From positions 1 through 64,000 of the forward strand of contig NZ_FNDW01000003.1 of the NCBI RefSeq assembly GCF_900099685.1: a DNA stretch of 64,000 nt. The letters are read 5' to 3'. This stretch comes from Chryseobacterium taeanense. Its GTDB lineage: Bacteria; Bacteroidota; Bacteroidia; Flavobacteriales; Weeksellaceae. Within the stretch, counting starts at the first letter, position 1. Every line of letters starts with the position of its first letter. Shown here piece after piece: positions 26,454 through 34,801 of this stretch. Below the pieces are notes generated by a model. The model saw only the letters and a program-made list of their open reading frames with translations. It was not told where the DNA came from and did not search any database. A program made the translations under genes and the position numbers.

Positions 26454-27752
26454 ATGGAAAAAGACGTTTTAGACAATATTGAACTTCGCTCAGAAAGTGT
26501 TCAGGATATACTTACACAGCCCCCTCACTGGATGATCCGATGGGGAAACACAATTATATTTTTAATTCTTGTACTCATTCTTATAATGAGCTACATTATA
26601 CGCTATCCTGAATTTATCCCAGCCTCGATTGTGGTAACTTCTCAAAACCCTCCGGAGAAGTTGGAAGCCCGTACCAATTCAAAGATTGAGAAAATATTTA
26701 TAAAAGATCATCAGCATGTTAAAAAGAATGATGTTTTGATGGTCATGCAGTCGACTGCCAATTACAAAGATGTACTGGCACTGAAAAAAATGATTGATTC
26801 TATCACACCGGATCAACTTGCAAAATTCCCATTAAACAAAACTTCACATTTCAAGCTCGGTGAACTGCAAGGAGATTATAACAGTTTTGCAAAAGCATTT
26901 CAGGATGAAGCCTTATTTAAAAGACTTCAACCGTACGCACCTGAAAACCTGGCTGCTAATCAAAGCCTTTCCGAATATAAGATAAGAATATCGACTCTTA
27001 AACAACAAAAAAGCCTGGAACAGGCTAAATATGAAATTACAAAAAAGAACTATCAGCGTTCCCAGGAATTATTCAAACAAGGGATCATCGCTGCCGTAGA
27101 ACTGGAAAATGAAAAAATAAAGTTTCTTCAGGCACAGCAGAATCTCGAAAATATAAATCTTTCTCTTTCACAGATTGAAGAAGGAATTTCCAATGTTAAC
27201 AAAACAAAAAGCGGAGCGGCTATTAATACAGAAAAGGATAAGATTACGTATTCTTCACAAACTTTACAGCTCTTTGAACAGCTTAGAAAATCGCTGAAAC
27301 AATGGGAACAAAATTATCTCATCATTTCCAACACTGATGGGGAAGCCAGCTTTCAGCAGTTTTTCGGCGAGAATCAGTTTGTAAAAGCCGGAGATGCTAT
27401 TTTATCTATCTTACCAGATAATAAAGAAAAACTCGTGGGAAGAATGTCTGTGCCTGCGGCTAATTCAGGGAAAATTGTTGCAGGCGAAAAAGTACTCATT
27501 AAACTCGATAATTACCGTTATCAGGAATATGGTATTGTAGAGGGTAAAGTGCAGAATATTTCATTGTCACCAGATAAAGATGGAAATTACTATGTAGATG
27601 TTGCTCTTCCTAAAGGCCTGAAAACTTCTTATAATAAAAATCTGGTTTTCGATAAGGAATTAAAAGGCAATGCTGAAATTGTAACGCAGGATTTACGGTT
27701 AATCGAAAGATTCTTTTACCAAATGAGAAAATTGCTGGGATATCAAACTTAA
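26454..27752 (+). CDS. HlyD family periplasmic adaptor
   Basis: 432 residues from the ATG at 26454. A short cytosolic N-terminus (MEKDVLDNIELRSESVQDIL), one membrane helix (about 30-50), a lipoyl/barrel-sandwich strand (ARTNSKIEKIFIKDHQHVKKND), a long coiled coil (about 170-260) and a returning lipoyl and beta-barrel part are the standard membrane-fusion design. It links the C39 ABC exporter to an outer-membrane channel; no TolC-like gene is in the window. An in-frame ATG at 26427 lies inside the preceding hairpin and is therefore unlikely. This is the last gene of the peptide locus. Confidence 0.92.
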   Translation: MEKDVLDNIELRSESVQDILTQPPHWMIRWGNTIIFLILVLILIMSYIIRYPEFIPASIVVTSQNPPEKLEARTNSKIEKIFIKDHQHVKKNDVLMVMQSTANYKDVLALKKMIDSITPDQLAKFPLNKTSHFKLGELQGDYNSFAKAFQDEALFKRLQPYAPENLAANQSLSEYKIRISTLKQQKSLEQAKYEITKKNYQRSQELFKQGIIAAVELENEKIKFLQAQQNLENINLSLSQIEEGISNVNKTKSGAAINTEKDKITYSSQTLQLFEQLRKSLKQWEQNYLIISNTDGEASFQQFFGENQFVKAGDAILSILPDNKEKLVGRMSVPAANSGKIVAGEKVLIKLDNYRYQEYGIVEGKVQNISLSPDKDGNYYVDVALPKGLKTSYNKNLVFDKELKGNAEIVTQDLRLIERFFYQMRKLLGYQT

Positions 27753-27765
27753 AATACGATTATTG

Positions 27766-27796
27766 AAAGCTGGGGCAAATGTTTCAGCTTTTTTTT
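27766..27796 (+). terminator. Terminator of the peptide locus
   Basis: AAAGCTG (27766-27772) / CAGCTTT (27785-27791) with a 12-base loop, continuing as a T-run. It follows the HlyD stop by 14 bases. Confidence 0.75.
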
Positions 27797-27826
27797 ATCA
27801 TTCGATGAACTGTTTCACAAAAAAAT

Positions 27827-27859
27827 AAAAAGTCTGCAAGAAATTCTTACAGACTTTTT
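27827..27859 (-). terminator. Terminator of tRNA-Met (bidirectional)
   Basis: AAAAAGTCTG (27827-27836) / CAGACTTTTT (27850-27859); the inside also pairs (AAGAA/TTCTT). On the minus strand it follows the tRNA 3' end and runs into T-rich sequence. Confidence 0.7.
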
Positions 27860-27861
27860 TG

Positions 27862-27935
27862 TAGCGAAGACGGGAATTGAACCCGTGACCTCAGGGTTAT
27901 GAATCCTGCGCTCTAACCAACTGAGCTACCTCGCC
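27862..27935 (-). tRNA. tRNA-Met (anticodon CAT)
   Basis: 74 bases on the minus strand. Acceptor GGCGAGG pairs with CTTCGCT (with G-U pairs at 1-72 and 6-67), D-arm AGCTCAGTTGGTTAGAGC, anticodon loop with CAT, T-arm CGGGTTCAATTCCCG. CCA is not encoded. The typical elongator-like body and absence of a 1-72 mismatch of initiator type suggest elongator Met; an Ile-lysidine tRNA also has CAT and cannot be fully excluded. Confidence 0.95.
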
Positions 27936-27979
27936 GTTTTGGTGGTGCAAATATAGAAAATATTTACAACTAACCAAAA

Positions 27980-29266
27980 TTATTTTAACTTAAAATATTC
28001 CAAAACATCGCCCACATGCTCTGGTTTACTGATAATCTTATTGTTAGCATCTAAAATAAAATAGCTTGGTGTCGCATGAACATTATAAGTATCTGCATAG
28101 CTGCTATTCCATCCTCTCAATTCAGAATCATTTACCCACGGAAAAGCACTGATTTTTTTAGTGTAAGAATCTTTGTCCACATCCAATGACAAACCAACAA
28201 CCTGAATATTTTTTGCCTTCAAATCATTATATTTTGCCAAAAGCTGCGGAAGCTCACTTTCACAGTGAGAGCAGGTAGATGACCAAAATATGACAATTTT
28301 TTTATCGGCTTTTATATCATGAAGCGTTTTAGCGGTTGTATTTACAGGAGACTGAAATTTATAATTAGGAAAAACAGCACCTATTTCGACATTAGCGTTT
28401 GACTTTAAAGTAGAGGCCAATCTATCTGTAATCGTACATTTAAGATTTTTAGCCAATCCCAGATATTTATCTTTAAAATCCTGCATATCGTAGACATCAA
28501 AAATATCGATAAGTTCAGAAAGAACCGTCTGTCCTCTTGGAGTTTCCACTTTTAATCTGTCGAGCAATTTATCTACAGATGTGCTGACATTGGTATTGCC
28601 TCCGGAATTAAGATAGGAAACGAGAACCGGCCTCAGCAATGATGATGTTTCCAGCATATCATTCGACTTATCAATAAAATTAATAATATCGTCCTGACTT
28701 ACTTTTTTAGAAGCATCATTAGAAAGAAACTTACTGTAATTTGTATTGTAATAATAAATGAAAGGATGTTTTGCCTGATCGATGCCTTCAGAACTTCCGC
28801 TTAATCTGTTGATCTCAGTTTTAAGTGCTTTGCCAAAATCTGTGTTGTCTTTATAATATTCTTTTATCTGAGCCAGCGCGGGAAGTATAAGTTCTTTTTT
28901 CTGAGAACCTTCCTGAAATTTGCTCATGAGATCATTAGCTTCATCAAGATAAATAATATCTTTAATTTTATTAGCCTGTGTATCAAGTTTTACGCTTACA
29001 TTCATATTTTCAGAAATGAAATTAAATGTATTGTTTGAACCCGGGAAATAGACTTTCATCATTCCCATATAATTTTTGGGATATTTAAATGTCCAGCTAC
29101 TATTCTTACTTTGCTCTTTTGAAAAGATAATATCTTTGGAGCCATTTAAAGTATATAAAATGGCATCTTGATCTTTAAAATCAGCAGGAGCCTGAATCGT
29201 AACGGTGAACTGTGCCTGTAATGAAAATGCAGCTATTAAAGCCGGTAATGTAAAAATCTTTTTCAT
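27980..29266 (-). CDS. TlpA-like thioredoxin-fold lipo/periplasmic protein
   Basis: 428 residues with a signal peptide (MKKIFTLPALIAAFSLQAQ). The N-terminal and middle parts (about 20-290) resemble the DUF4369-type domains found before thioredoxin domains in Bacteroidota; the C-terminus (about 295-428) is a TlpA/AhpC-type thioredoxin fold with SSTCSHCESELPQL (Cys332, Cys335) and a cis-Pro loop HATPSYF. It acts in the periplasm as a thiol reductant or isomerase. It is convergent with the peptide locus across the tRNA, so a role there is possible but unsupported. Confidence 0.88.
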   Translation of the reverse strand: MKKIFTLPALIAAFSLQAQFTVTIQAPADFKDQDAILYTLNGSKDIIFSKEQSKNSSWTFKYPKNYMGMMKVYFPGSNNTFNFISENMNVSVKLDTQANKIKDIIYLDEANDLMSKFQEGSQKKELILPALAQIKEYYKDNTDFGKALKTEINRLSGSSEGIDQAKHPFIYYYNTNYSKFLSNDASKKVSQDDIINFIDKSNDMLETSSLLRPVLVSYLNSGGNTNVSTSVDKLLDRLKVETPRGQTVLSELIDIFDVYDMQDFKDKYLGLAKNLKCTITDRLASTLKSNANVEIGAVFPNYKFQSPVNTTAKTLHDIKADKKIVIFWSSTCSHCESELPQLLAKYNDLKAKNIQVVGLSLDVDKDSYTKKISAFPWVNDSELRGWNSSYADTYNVHATPSYFILDANNKIISKPEHVGDVLEYFKLK

Positions 29267-29280
29267 AAGGTAAAAATAAA

Positions 29281-29307
29281 AAAACTCTCCGAGTAATCAG
29301 AGAGTTT
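29281..29307 (-). terminator. Terminator behind the 75-residue protein gene
   Basis: AAACTCTC (29282-29289) / GAGAGTTT (29300-29307), 10-base loop, with A-rich sequence on the left that becomes a T-run on the minus strand. It lies 20 bases after the stop at 29327. Confidence 0.65.
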
Positions 29308-29326
29308 AATATTATTTTAATAAAAT

Positions 29327-29554
29327 TTATATTTTCTTGGTTGTATACTTTCTACTGAAGAATATTATTAGCATAATTGCTATAATCCCTAAAATGTACA
29401 CATACATATCGACTGGTGAAGATTGTACTCCAGGCCCTACAATTCCTTTCGCATTTGCACTAGAATTAGGTGGCGGAACTTTATCTTGAGCATTAATGAT
29501 AAGTTGAAATCCGAATAGAAAAAAAACAGGAATAAATTTATTTATTGCTTTCAT
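29327..29554 (-). CDS. Small secreted or membrane-anchored protein downstream of type IX cargo
   Basis: 75 residues: signal peptide (MKAINKFIPVFFLFGFQLIINAQ), a short linker with VPPPNSSANAKG, then one membrane helix (VDMYVYILGIIAIMLIIFFS) and a basic tail KYTTKKI. Proteins with this layout commonly follow type IX cargo genes in Chryseobacterium, as here: it starts 5 bases after the cargo gene at 29560-31536. No catalytic motif; function unknown. Confidence 0.72.
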   Translation of the reverse strand: MKAINKFIPVFFLFGFQLIINAQDKVPPPNSSANAKGIVGPGVQSSPVDMYVYILGIIAIMLIIFFSRKYTTKKI

Positions 29555-29559
29555 ATTTA

Positions 29560-31536
29560 TTATTTTAAGATTTTGGCAGTAACGATTTCTCCTTTTTCGG
29601 AAACAACTTTTACTAAATAAGCATTTTTAATTTTATTATCCAGTTCAATGACAAAATCTGTTGAAGTATCCACAGCTTTTTTAGTGATAACCAGCTTACC
29701 GCTCATATCATAAACATCAATATCGGCCTTTTTCCAGTTAGGATCAAATCTTACGATATAATTGGTTATTGCAGGATTATAAACGACCATAGTACGAGAA
29801 GGTGTAGACGTTGATTCATCAGCTGTTGATAGTACAATATTGCTTGGTTCTCCATAGTAAAGATCAAATTCTGTTGTATTTACAGGAATTACTGCTCCCT
29901 GAACAGCCTGCTGAACGGTTCCATTTTGAGGTTTATAGTAGAAACCGATTCCTGAAGATAATGCATGAGTTCCATTAGCTACTAAATTAGCATTTTCTCT
30001 GATCTCGAACTTGTAGGATTTTATTTTATTAAGATCATAATTTACCATCTTAATATTTTTTCCTGTAAAGTTATTCTCATTTGCTTCATTAATATATAAC
30101 CAATACTGATTCATATAATTTGTATCATACCCACCTGTAGGTGCTTCTTCAAATGTTCCTAACAGATCAGAGGTACTTGCCTTTACTTGTGTTAAAGCTC
30201 CGGTAGTAGAATGCCCTGTGGTTCCATTAGAATAAACAACATAGTAAGTTCTTGCCACCTCGTTACCATTAGCATCAAGACCAATGACACCTAATTGTTT
30301 TACTGTATTAGTTAATGTATTTCTATTGGCCGTGACATTATAGTCCGTACCTGCACTTCTGCTATAATAATTGAATCTTCTAAGATTTGCGAAATTAATC
30401 TTATTATCATTTGGATCAACTACGGTATTACTGCTAAGTTTAATAACAAAAGTTCCCAGCGGCCTTACCATTACATAGTCTATATCACCCGTCGGAACGC
30501 CAGACATAAATGTAATATATTTATATGCACCATTTCCTAATGCAAAAGTTCCTCCTGATGTAGTCTGAACGGCACCACCAGAAACCTCCAGTCTTACACC
30601 TTGAATTGTTTTTAAATTGACACCATCACCGTTACTATCATCTATAGCTATTTGTGATAAATCAAGATTTGTTAAGAATGGATTTGCATATTGATACATA
30701 TATCTTCCGTATGTACCGGACCAAGGTGTTGTCACAAATTCATCCTGAAGATAACTATAATACTTTTCATTATATTGATTTTGAGCATTACCATTAACAC
30801 CAAAATTTACATTAGCAGCAGCATCTTGAAGCGTAATGACATTGCCTTCACTTAAAGGACGTCCTTTGATTGTTCTGGTTACATCAGTGACATTCAGACC
30901 AGATGCCCCCAACATATAATAAGCTATACCAGGATATTCAGGACTTCCTATGTATGAAGAGACGCTAACACTCATTGGAACAGCAGTAGCGTTATTTACC
31001 ATGAGTACATCGTTTTGTTGACGTCTCGAATTATTAAAGGTTTTACCCAACTCGGCACTCAAACTTCCTACTCTTTTATAATAGAAAGGTAGTCCTATTT
31101 GTTGATATGTACCATGCGAAATGGCTCTAAATTCCTGATCTACAATACCCCTAATACTATCTTGTTTAAGTCCCGAGATATACAACTGTCCATAAGTATA
31201 TTTAGGAGTCTCTGTTGCACTGTTGTCATTATATAATGCAACATTATCCGGCTCGTTCAATTTATTGATAAAATTACCTCCTGCGTTCGCCTCCGTTTTA
31301 TCATTGTTTGAAGCATCAATGGTTCTAAAAGTGTCATTTGTAGTACCTTCAATCATGAAATTGCCATGATTTTCAATAGTACCTGTTTTCTTAGTTTGTA
31401 AACCTCCACCCGTATAAAAAAGCGTCCCTTTCCCTACATAAGCAACAGCGGTGTCATCAACGTGCACTAATATATTCTGCGCCTGAACAGAACAACTAGC
31501 TGCTATTAAGCCAATAGCAAATAAATTTTTTCTCAT
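29560..31536 (-). CDS. Secreted protein with type IX (type A) sorting domain
   Basis: 658 residues. A signal peptide (MRKNLFAIGLIAASCSVQAQ) directs Sec export; the last 75 residues (about 584-658) form the type A C-terminal sorting domain, with the IDVYDMSGKLVITKK strand pair and the terminal AYLVKVVSEKGEIVTAKILK. The body is Asn/Thr/Gly-rich beta sequence without recognisable enzyme motifs, so an adhesin or surface-layer role is likely but unproven. It would cross the outer membrane through SprA, encoded at 1773-8876. A textbook promoter lies at 31576-31606. Confidence 0.88.
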   Translation of the reverse strand: MRKNLFAIGLIAASCSVQAQNILVHVDDTAVAYVGKGTLFYTGGGLQTKKTGTIENHGNFMIEGTTNDTFRTIDASNNDKTEANAGGNFINKLNEPDNVALYNDNSATETPKYTYGQLYISGLKQDSIRGIVDQEFRAISHGTYQQIGLPFYYKRVGSLSAELGKTFNNSRRQQNDVLMVNNATAVPMSVSVSSYIGSPEYPGIAYYMLGASGLNVTDVTRTIKGRPLSEGNVITLQDAAANVNFGVNGNAQNQYNEKYYSYLQDEFVTTPWSGTYGRYMYQYANPFLTNLDLSQIAIDDSNGDGVNLKTIQGVRLEVSGGAVQTTSGGTFALGNGAYKYITFMSGVPTGDIDYVMVRPLGTFVIKLSSNTVVDPNDNKINFANLRRFNYYSRSAGTDYNVTANRNTLTNTVKQLGVIGLDANGNEVARTYYVVYSNGTTGHSTTGALTQVKASTSDLLGTFEEAPTGGYDTNYMNQYWLYINEANENNFTGKNIKMVNYDLNKIKSYKFEIRENANLVANGTHALSSGIGFYYKPQNGTVQQAVQGAVIPVNTTEFDLYYGEPSNIVLSTADESTSTPSRTMVVYNPAITNYIVRFDPNWKKADIDVYDMSGKLVITKKAVDTSTDFVIELDNKIKNAYLVKVVSEKGEIVTAKILK

Positions 31537-31575
31537 TGTATGTAATTATTTGTGTGTTATACAATATTTCAATTG

Positions 31576-31606
31576 CAAAGTTATATTTTTTTCATTAAAA
31601 AACAAA
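31576..31606 (-). promoter_or_regulatory. Promoter of the type IX cargo gene
   Basis: On the minus strand TTTG (31603-31606), 19 bases, then TAACTTTG (31576-31583): exact Bacteroidota -33/-7 pattern. The leader to the ATG at 31536 is about 35-40 bases. Confidence 0.75.
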
Positions 31607-31612
31607 AATATT

Positions 31613-32800
31613 TTACTTATTAACAAAAATGTTATCTTCAGTTAATACAATTTCTTTTTCTTCACCAATAGAAAACATATAGTCTTCAAGCACCTTTTCC
31701 GTTGTTCCTCGCAATCCTCTTGCTCCTAATCCTTTTTCAATAGTTTCTTTCACAATTTTCTCAATAGCTCCATCTGTAAATACGAGCTTTGTACCATCCA
31801 TTTTGAAAAGTTCTATGAACTGATTAACGATAGAATTTTTAGGTTCTTTCATTATTCTTACCATAGTTTCCTTGGTGAGTTTATCAAGATAAGTGATGAT
31901 AGGAAATCGACCTAAAAGCTCTGGAATTAAGCCGAAAGAACGAAGATCAATTGCATTAATATTCGTTAAAATATATTCATCTTCATCTGTCTTATTGATT
32001 TTTTCAGCACTAAAACCGATGGCCTGCTTGTTCATTCTTCGCTCAATAATTTCTTTGATTCCGTCGAATGCTCCACCAGCTATGAACAGGATATTCTGTG
32101 TATTTACCTGAATGTATTTCTGGTCAGGGTGTTTTCTTCCTCCTTGAGGCGGAACGTTCACAATACTTCCTTCAAGCAGCTTCAACAAACCTTGCTGTAC
32201 CCCTTCTCCTGAAACATCTCTCGTGATACTAGGATTATCTGATTTTCTTGCGATTTTGTCGATTTCATCAATAAAAACAATTCCTCTTTCTGCCTTTTCT
32301 ACATCGTAATCTGCTACCATTAAAAGTCTGGACAGAATACTTTCAACATCTTCTCCTACATATCCTGCTTCCGTTAAAATAGTAGCATCTACAATACAGA
32401 ACGGTACATTAAGTTCCCTGGCGATTGTTTTTGCCAGCAAGGTTTTTCCAGTTCCGGTTTCGCCGATCATGATGATATTTGATTTTTCAAGCTCAACCTC
32501 GCGGTTTTCGTCCTGAGCATGAAGTAATCTTTTGTAATGGTTATAAACCGCAACAGACAATTGTTTTTTTGCCTGATCCTGGCCAATAACATATTGATCG
32601 AGAAATACTTTTATTTCTTTTGGCTTTTTTAATTCTTCTATATTTTCGGCAGGAGAAAATCCTGTTTTTGCGGAACTGTCTTTTACAATAGCATGAGCCT
32701 GCTCAATACAATTTTCGCAAATAAAACCATTCTGACCGGAAATCAGCATCTGCACTTCATTTCTCTTTCTTCCGCAGAAAGAACACTGGTTTGAATTCAT
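31613..32800 (-). CDS. clpX: ATP-dependent protease ATPase subunit ClpX
   Basis: 395 residues. An N-terminal zinc finger with Cys6, Cys9, Cys28 and Cys31 (CSFC...CENC), Walker A GETGTGKT, Walker B VFIDEIDKIA, sensor and arginine-finger regions, and the IGF loop (NKQAIGFSAE) that docks on ClpP are all present. ClpX unfolds tagged or specific substrates and feeds them to ClpP, or remodels complexes alone. clpP is not adjacent here. The protein is slightly shorter than E. coli ClpX (424) but complete. Confidence 0.96.
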   Translation of the reverse strand: MNSNQCSFCGRKRNEVQMLISGQNGFICENCIEQAHAIVKDSSAKTGFSPAENIEELKKPKEIKVFLDQYVIGQDQAKKQLSVAVYNHYKRLLHAQDENREVELEKSNIIMIGETGTGKTLLAKTIARELNVPFCIVDATILTEAGYVGEDVESILSRLLMVADYDVEKAERGIVFIDEIDKIARKSDNPSITRDVSGEGVQQGLLKLLEGSIVNVPPQGGRKHPDQKYIQVNTQNILFIAGGAFDGIKEIIERRMNKQAIGFSAEKINKTDEDEYILTNINAIDLRSFGLIPELLGRFPIITYLDKLTKETMVRIMKEPKNSIVNQFIELFKMDGTKLVFTDGAIEKIVKETIEKGLGARGLRGTTEKVLEDYMFSIGEEKEIVLTEDNIFVNK

Positions 32801-32829
32801 TTTTATGTATAATAAATATAAATTAAATA

Positions 32830-32852
32830 AAACTCGTAAAATTTACGAGTTT
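32830..32852 (-). terminator. Terminator behind the HIT-protein gene
   Basis: AAACTCGTAAA (32830-32840) / TTTACGAGTTT (32842-32852): 11-bp repeat around one base (working loop larger), A/T-rich both sides. It separates the greA-HIT unit from clpX and closes the former on the minus strand. Confidence 0.75.
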
Positions 32853-32860
32853 ATTATTTT

Positions 32861-33250
32861 TTAAGAATTAATAATTGAGTTTTGAATTTCGACATATTCT
32901 TCATGAGTAAGTTTTAGCCTTTCATTTCTGAAATTCATGTCTTCCATTTTATGTAAAGGAATTAAATGAATATGGGCATGAGGCACTTCAAGTCCCACAA
33001 CTGCCACTCCTACCCTTACACAAGGGATTGCACTCTTAATCTTTTTAGCAACTTCCTGTGCAAAGCTCCAAAGATCTTTATACTCTTCATTTTCCAGATC
33101 AAAAATAAGATCAACTTCCTTCTTGGGAACTACCAACGTATGTCCTTTTACGAGAGGCATTGCGTCCAGAAAAGCGATAAACTTTTCATCTTCGGCAATT
33201 TTGTAAGAGGGAATTTCGCCATTGATGATCTTTGTAAATATTGTGCTCAT
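32861..33250 (-). CDS. HIT family nucleotide hydrolase/transferase
   Basis: 129 residues with the histidine triad HAHIHLIP (His91, His93, His95) at the usual distance from the N-terminal CxF-less IFTKIINGEIPSYKI opening of HINT/Fhit proteins. Members cleave nucleoside phosphoramidates or dinucleoside polyphosphates through a His-AMP intermediate. Physiological substrate unknown. It lies about 40 bases downstream of greA on the same strand, a pairing common in Bacteroidota. Confidence 0.93.
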   Translation of the reverse strand: MSTIFTKIINGEIPSYKIAEDEKFIAFLDAMPLVKGHTLVVPKKEVDLIFDLENEEYKDLWSFAQEVAKKIKSAIPCVRVGVAVVGLEVPHAHIHLIPLHKMEDMNFRNERLKLTHEEYVEIQNSIINS

Positions 33251-33289
33251 TTTTTCTAAATATTTTTAGAGATTAGCCGTCAGATTTTT

Positions 33290-33760
33290 TTATAAAGTAA
33301 TATCCAACACTTCAAAAGAAAGTTTATTTCCGTTTGGAAGTGTGATGTCTGCGGTTTCGCCGACAGCTTTACCTAAAAGGCCTTTTGCAATCGGGGTATT
33401 TACAGAAATTTTTCCTGCTTTAAGATCACTTTCATTATCAGGAACCAAAGTAAACACCTGCTCCTGCTGTGTTGCATTATTCTTTAGCTTTACCGTAGTA
33501 AGAATTGAAACTTTTGAAGTATCCAACTGACTTTCATCTATGATTTTCGAAGTGGCAATAATATCCTTCAGCTTAGAAATTCTCATTTCCAGCATTCCCT
33601 GAGCTTCTTTGGCTGCATCATACTCCGCATTTTCAGACAAATCTCCTTTGTCTCTGGCTTCTGCGATCTGCTGAGTAATCTTTGGTCTTTCCACAGTTTC
33701 CAACTGTTCCAGCTCAGCTTTCATTTTGTCTAATCCCTCCTTTGTAACATAGCTTGCCAT
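33290..33760 (-). CDS. greA: Transcription elongation factor GreA
   Basis: 156 residues from the ATG at 33760. The N-terminal coiled coil (YVTKEGLDKMKAELEQLE through the RDKGDLSENAEYDAAKEAQG tip, with the acidic residues that enter the polymerase secondary channel) and the C-terminal FKBP-like domain (NTPIAKGLLGKAVGETADI) are complete. GreA stimulates cleavage of backtracked RNA. The ATG three codons upstream (33769) is less likely. A -7 box is at 33845-33852. Confidence 0.96.
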   Translation of the reverse strand: MASYVTKEGLDKMKAELEQLETVERPKITQQIAEARDKGDLSENAEYDAAKEAQGMLEMRISKLKDIIATSKIIDESQLDTSKVSILTTVKLKNNATQQEQVFTLVPDNESDLKAGKISVNTPIAKGLLGKAVGETADITLPNGNKLSFEVLDITL

Positions 33761-33844
33761 AATTTTCAAAATTTAGTTTTAGTATAAAAAAATAATCCGA
33801 CATTTGCCGGACAATGTTTTCGAGTTGTAATCGTTTAATTTTTA

Positions 33845-33852
33845 CAAATATA
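33845..33852 (-). promoter_or_regulatory. -7 promoter box of greA
   Basis: TATATTTG on the minus strand fits TAnnTTTG, 85 bases before the greA ATG. It also lies just before the divergent gene at 33870. No clear -33 partner. Confidence 0.45.
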
Positions 33853-33869
33853 TAAAAATTTAAATTGAA

Positions 33870-34322
33870 ATGAAAAAAACTTTTTCAATATTATCTTTAA
33901 TCACACTATTGATATTCAGTAATTTAGCTATAAAATCATGCGGAAGCCATGAAGATACGGTAAGTTGTTTCCCCAGCAGTCCTATTAACGTCACACTTAA
34001 TCTTAATCTCCCTGCATATTATTCCCTTAACCAAGTGGGAGGATGGGTATATATTAATGAACAACAATCTGGAACTAGAGGCCTTATTGTGGTGAGAGCA
34101 TCAGATGCGGGTTTTAAAATCTACGATAGAAACGCACCACATATTTGCCCGGATAATAACACAACACTTGAAGTTCAGGACAACATCAGAGTAGTTTGTC
34201 CAAAAGATAATGCACAATGGATTTTATTAACAGGACAGCCTACCGCAGTGGCTAATGTTCCGCCGAAAACTTATCTTTATAACTATGATCCTTCGGGGAA
34301 AATTTTAAATATTTATTATTAA
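33870..34322 (+). CDS. Lipoprotein with a degenerate Rieske-like domain
   Basis: 150 residues. Signal peptide and lipobox-like LAIKSCGS place it as a lipoprotein. The mature part resembles a Rieske fold (GWVYINEQQSGTRGLIVVRASDAGFKIYDRNAPHICPD, then IRVVCPKDNAQW), but the CxH and CxxH cluster ligands are not all there: the order is H-x-C in the first loop and the second loop has Cys with no following His. So it probably keeps the fold without the 2Fe-2S cluster. The stop is immediately followed by the dtd ATG, so the two are cotranscribed. Confidence 0.65.
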   Translation: MKKTFSILSLITLLIFSNLAIKSCGSHEDTVSCFPSSPINVTLNLNLPAYYSLNQVGGWVYINEQQSGTRGLIVVRASDAGFKIYDRNAPHICPDNNTTLEVQDNIRVVCPKDNAQWILLTGQPTAVANVPPKTYLYNYDPSGKILNIYY

Positions 34323-34772
34323 ATGAAAGTTGTCGTACAAAGGGTTTCCGAATCCCATGTAAAAGTAGACGAAAAAATAGTCGGGGAAATCGGAAACGGA
34401 TTAATGCTTCTTGTAGGCATTGACGAAAATGATGAAAAAAGTGATGCCGACTGGCTCGTACAGAAAATATTAAACCTTAGAATTTTCGGAGATAATGAAG
34501 GAAAAATGAATCTTTCTGTTCAGGACGTTCAAGGAGAAATACTTTGTATCAGCCAGTTTACGTTGATTGCCGATTATAAAAAAGGTAACCGCCCCTCATT
34601 CATTAAAGCTGCAAAGCCAGATAAAGCGATTCCGCTATTTGATTATTTTAAAGATGAAATTTCAAAATCAGGATTAAAAACCGAGAGCGGAATTTTCGGA
34701 GCCGACATGAAAGTTTCACTAATTAATGACGGACCTGTAACAATTGTGATGGATTCTGCAATAAAATCTTAA
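34323..34772 (+). CDS. dtd: D-aminoacyl-tRNA deacylase
   Basis: 149 residues. The DTD signature motifs SQFTL (with the catalytic Thr) and NDGPVT (Gly-cisPro) are present, as are the MKVVVQRVSESHVKVD opening and the usual length. The enzyme removes D-amino acids and glycine from mischarged tRNA in the cytosol. The ATG follows the preceding stop codon with no gap. Confidence 0.96.
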   Translation: MKVVVQRVSESHVKVDEKIVGEIGNGLMLLVGIDENDEKSDADWLVQKILNLRIFGDNEGKMNLSVQDVQGEILCISQFTLIADYKKGNRPSFIKAAKPDKAIPLFDYFKDEISKSGLKTESGIFGADMKVSLINDGPVTIVMDSAIKS

Positions 34773-34777
34773 ATTTG
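34770..34777 (+). promoter_or_regulatory. -7 promoter box of the FKBP gene
   Basis: TAAATTTG overlaps the dtd stop codon and ends 24 bases before the ATG at 34802. A TTG at 34744-34746 is a possible -33 with a long 23-base spacing. Confidence 0.5.
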
Positions 34778-34801
34778 CACCGAATTTTTAATTAACAAAA
34801 A

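Noticed and set aside
17370..27935. Peptide locus as a tRNA-integrated genomic island
   Set aside because: The tRNA-Met 3' end faces the locus, which is suggestive, but I find no integrase and no copy of the tRNA 3' end at the far side near 17400-17760.
27980..29266. TlpA-like protein as a member of the peptide locus
   Set aside because: It is convergent, separated by a tRNA and two terminators; no direct evidence for a joint role.
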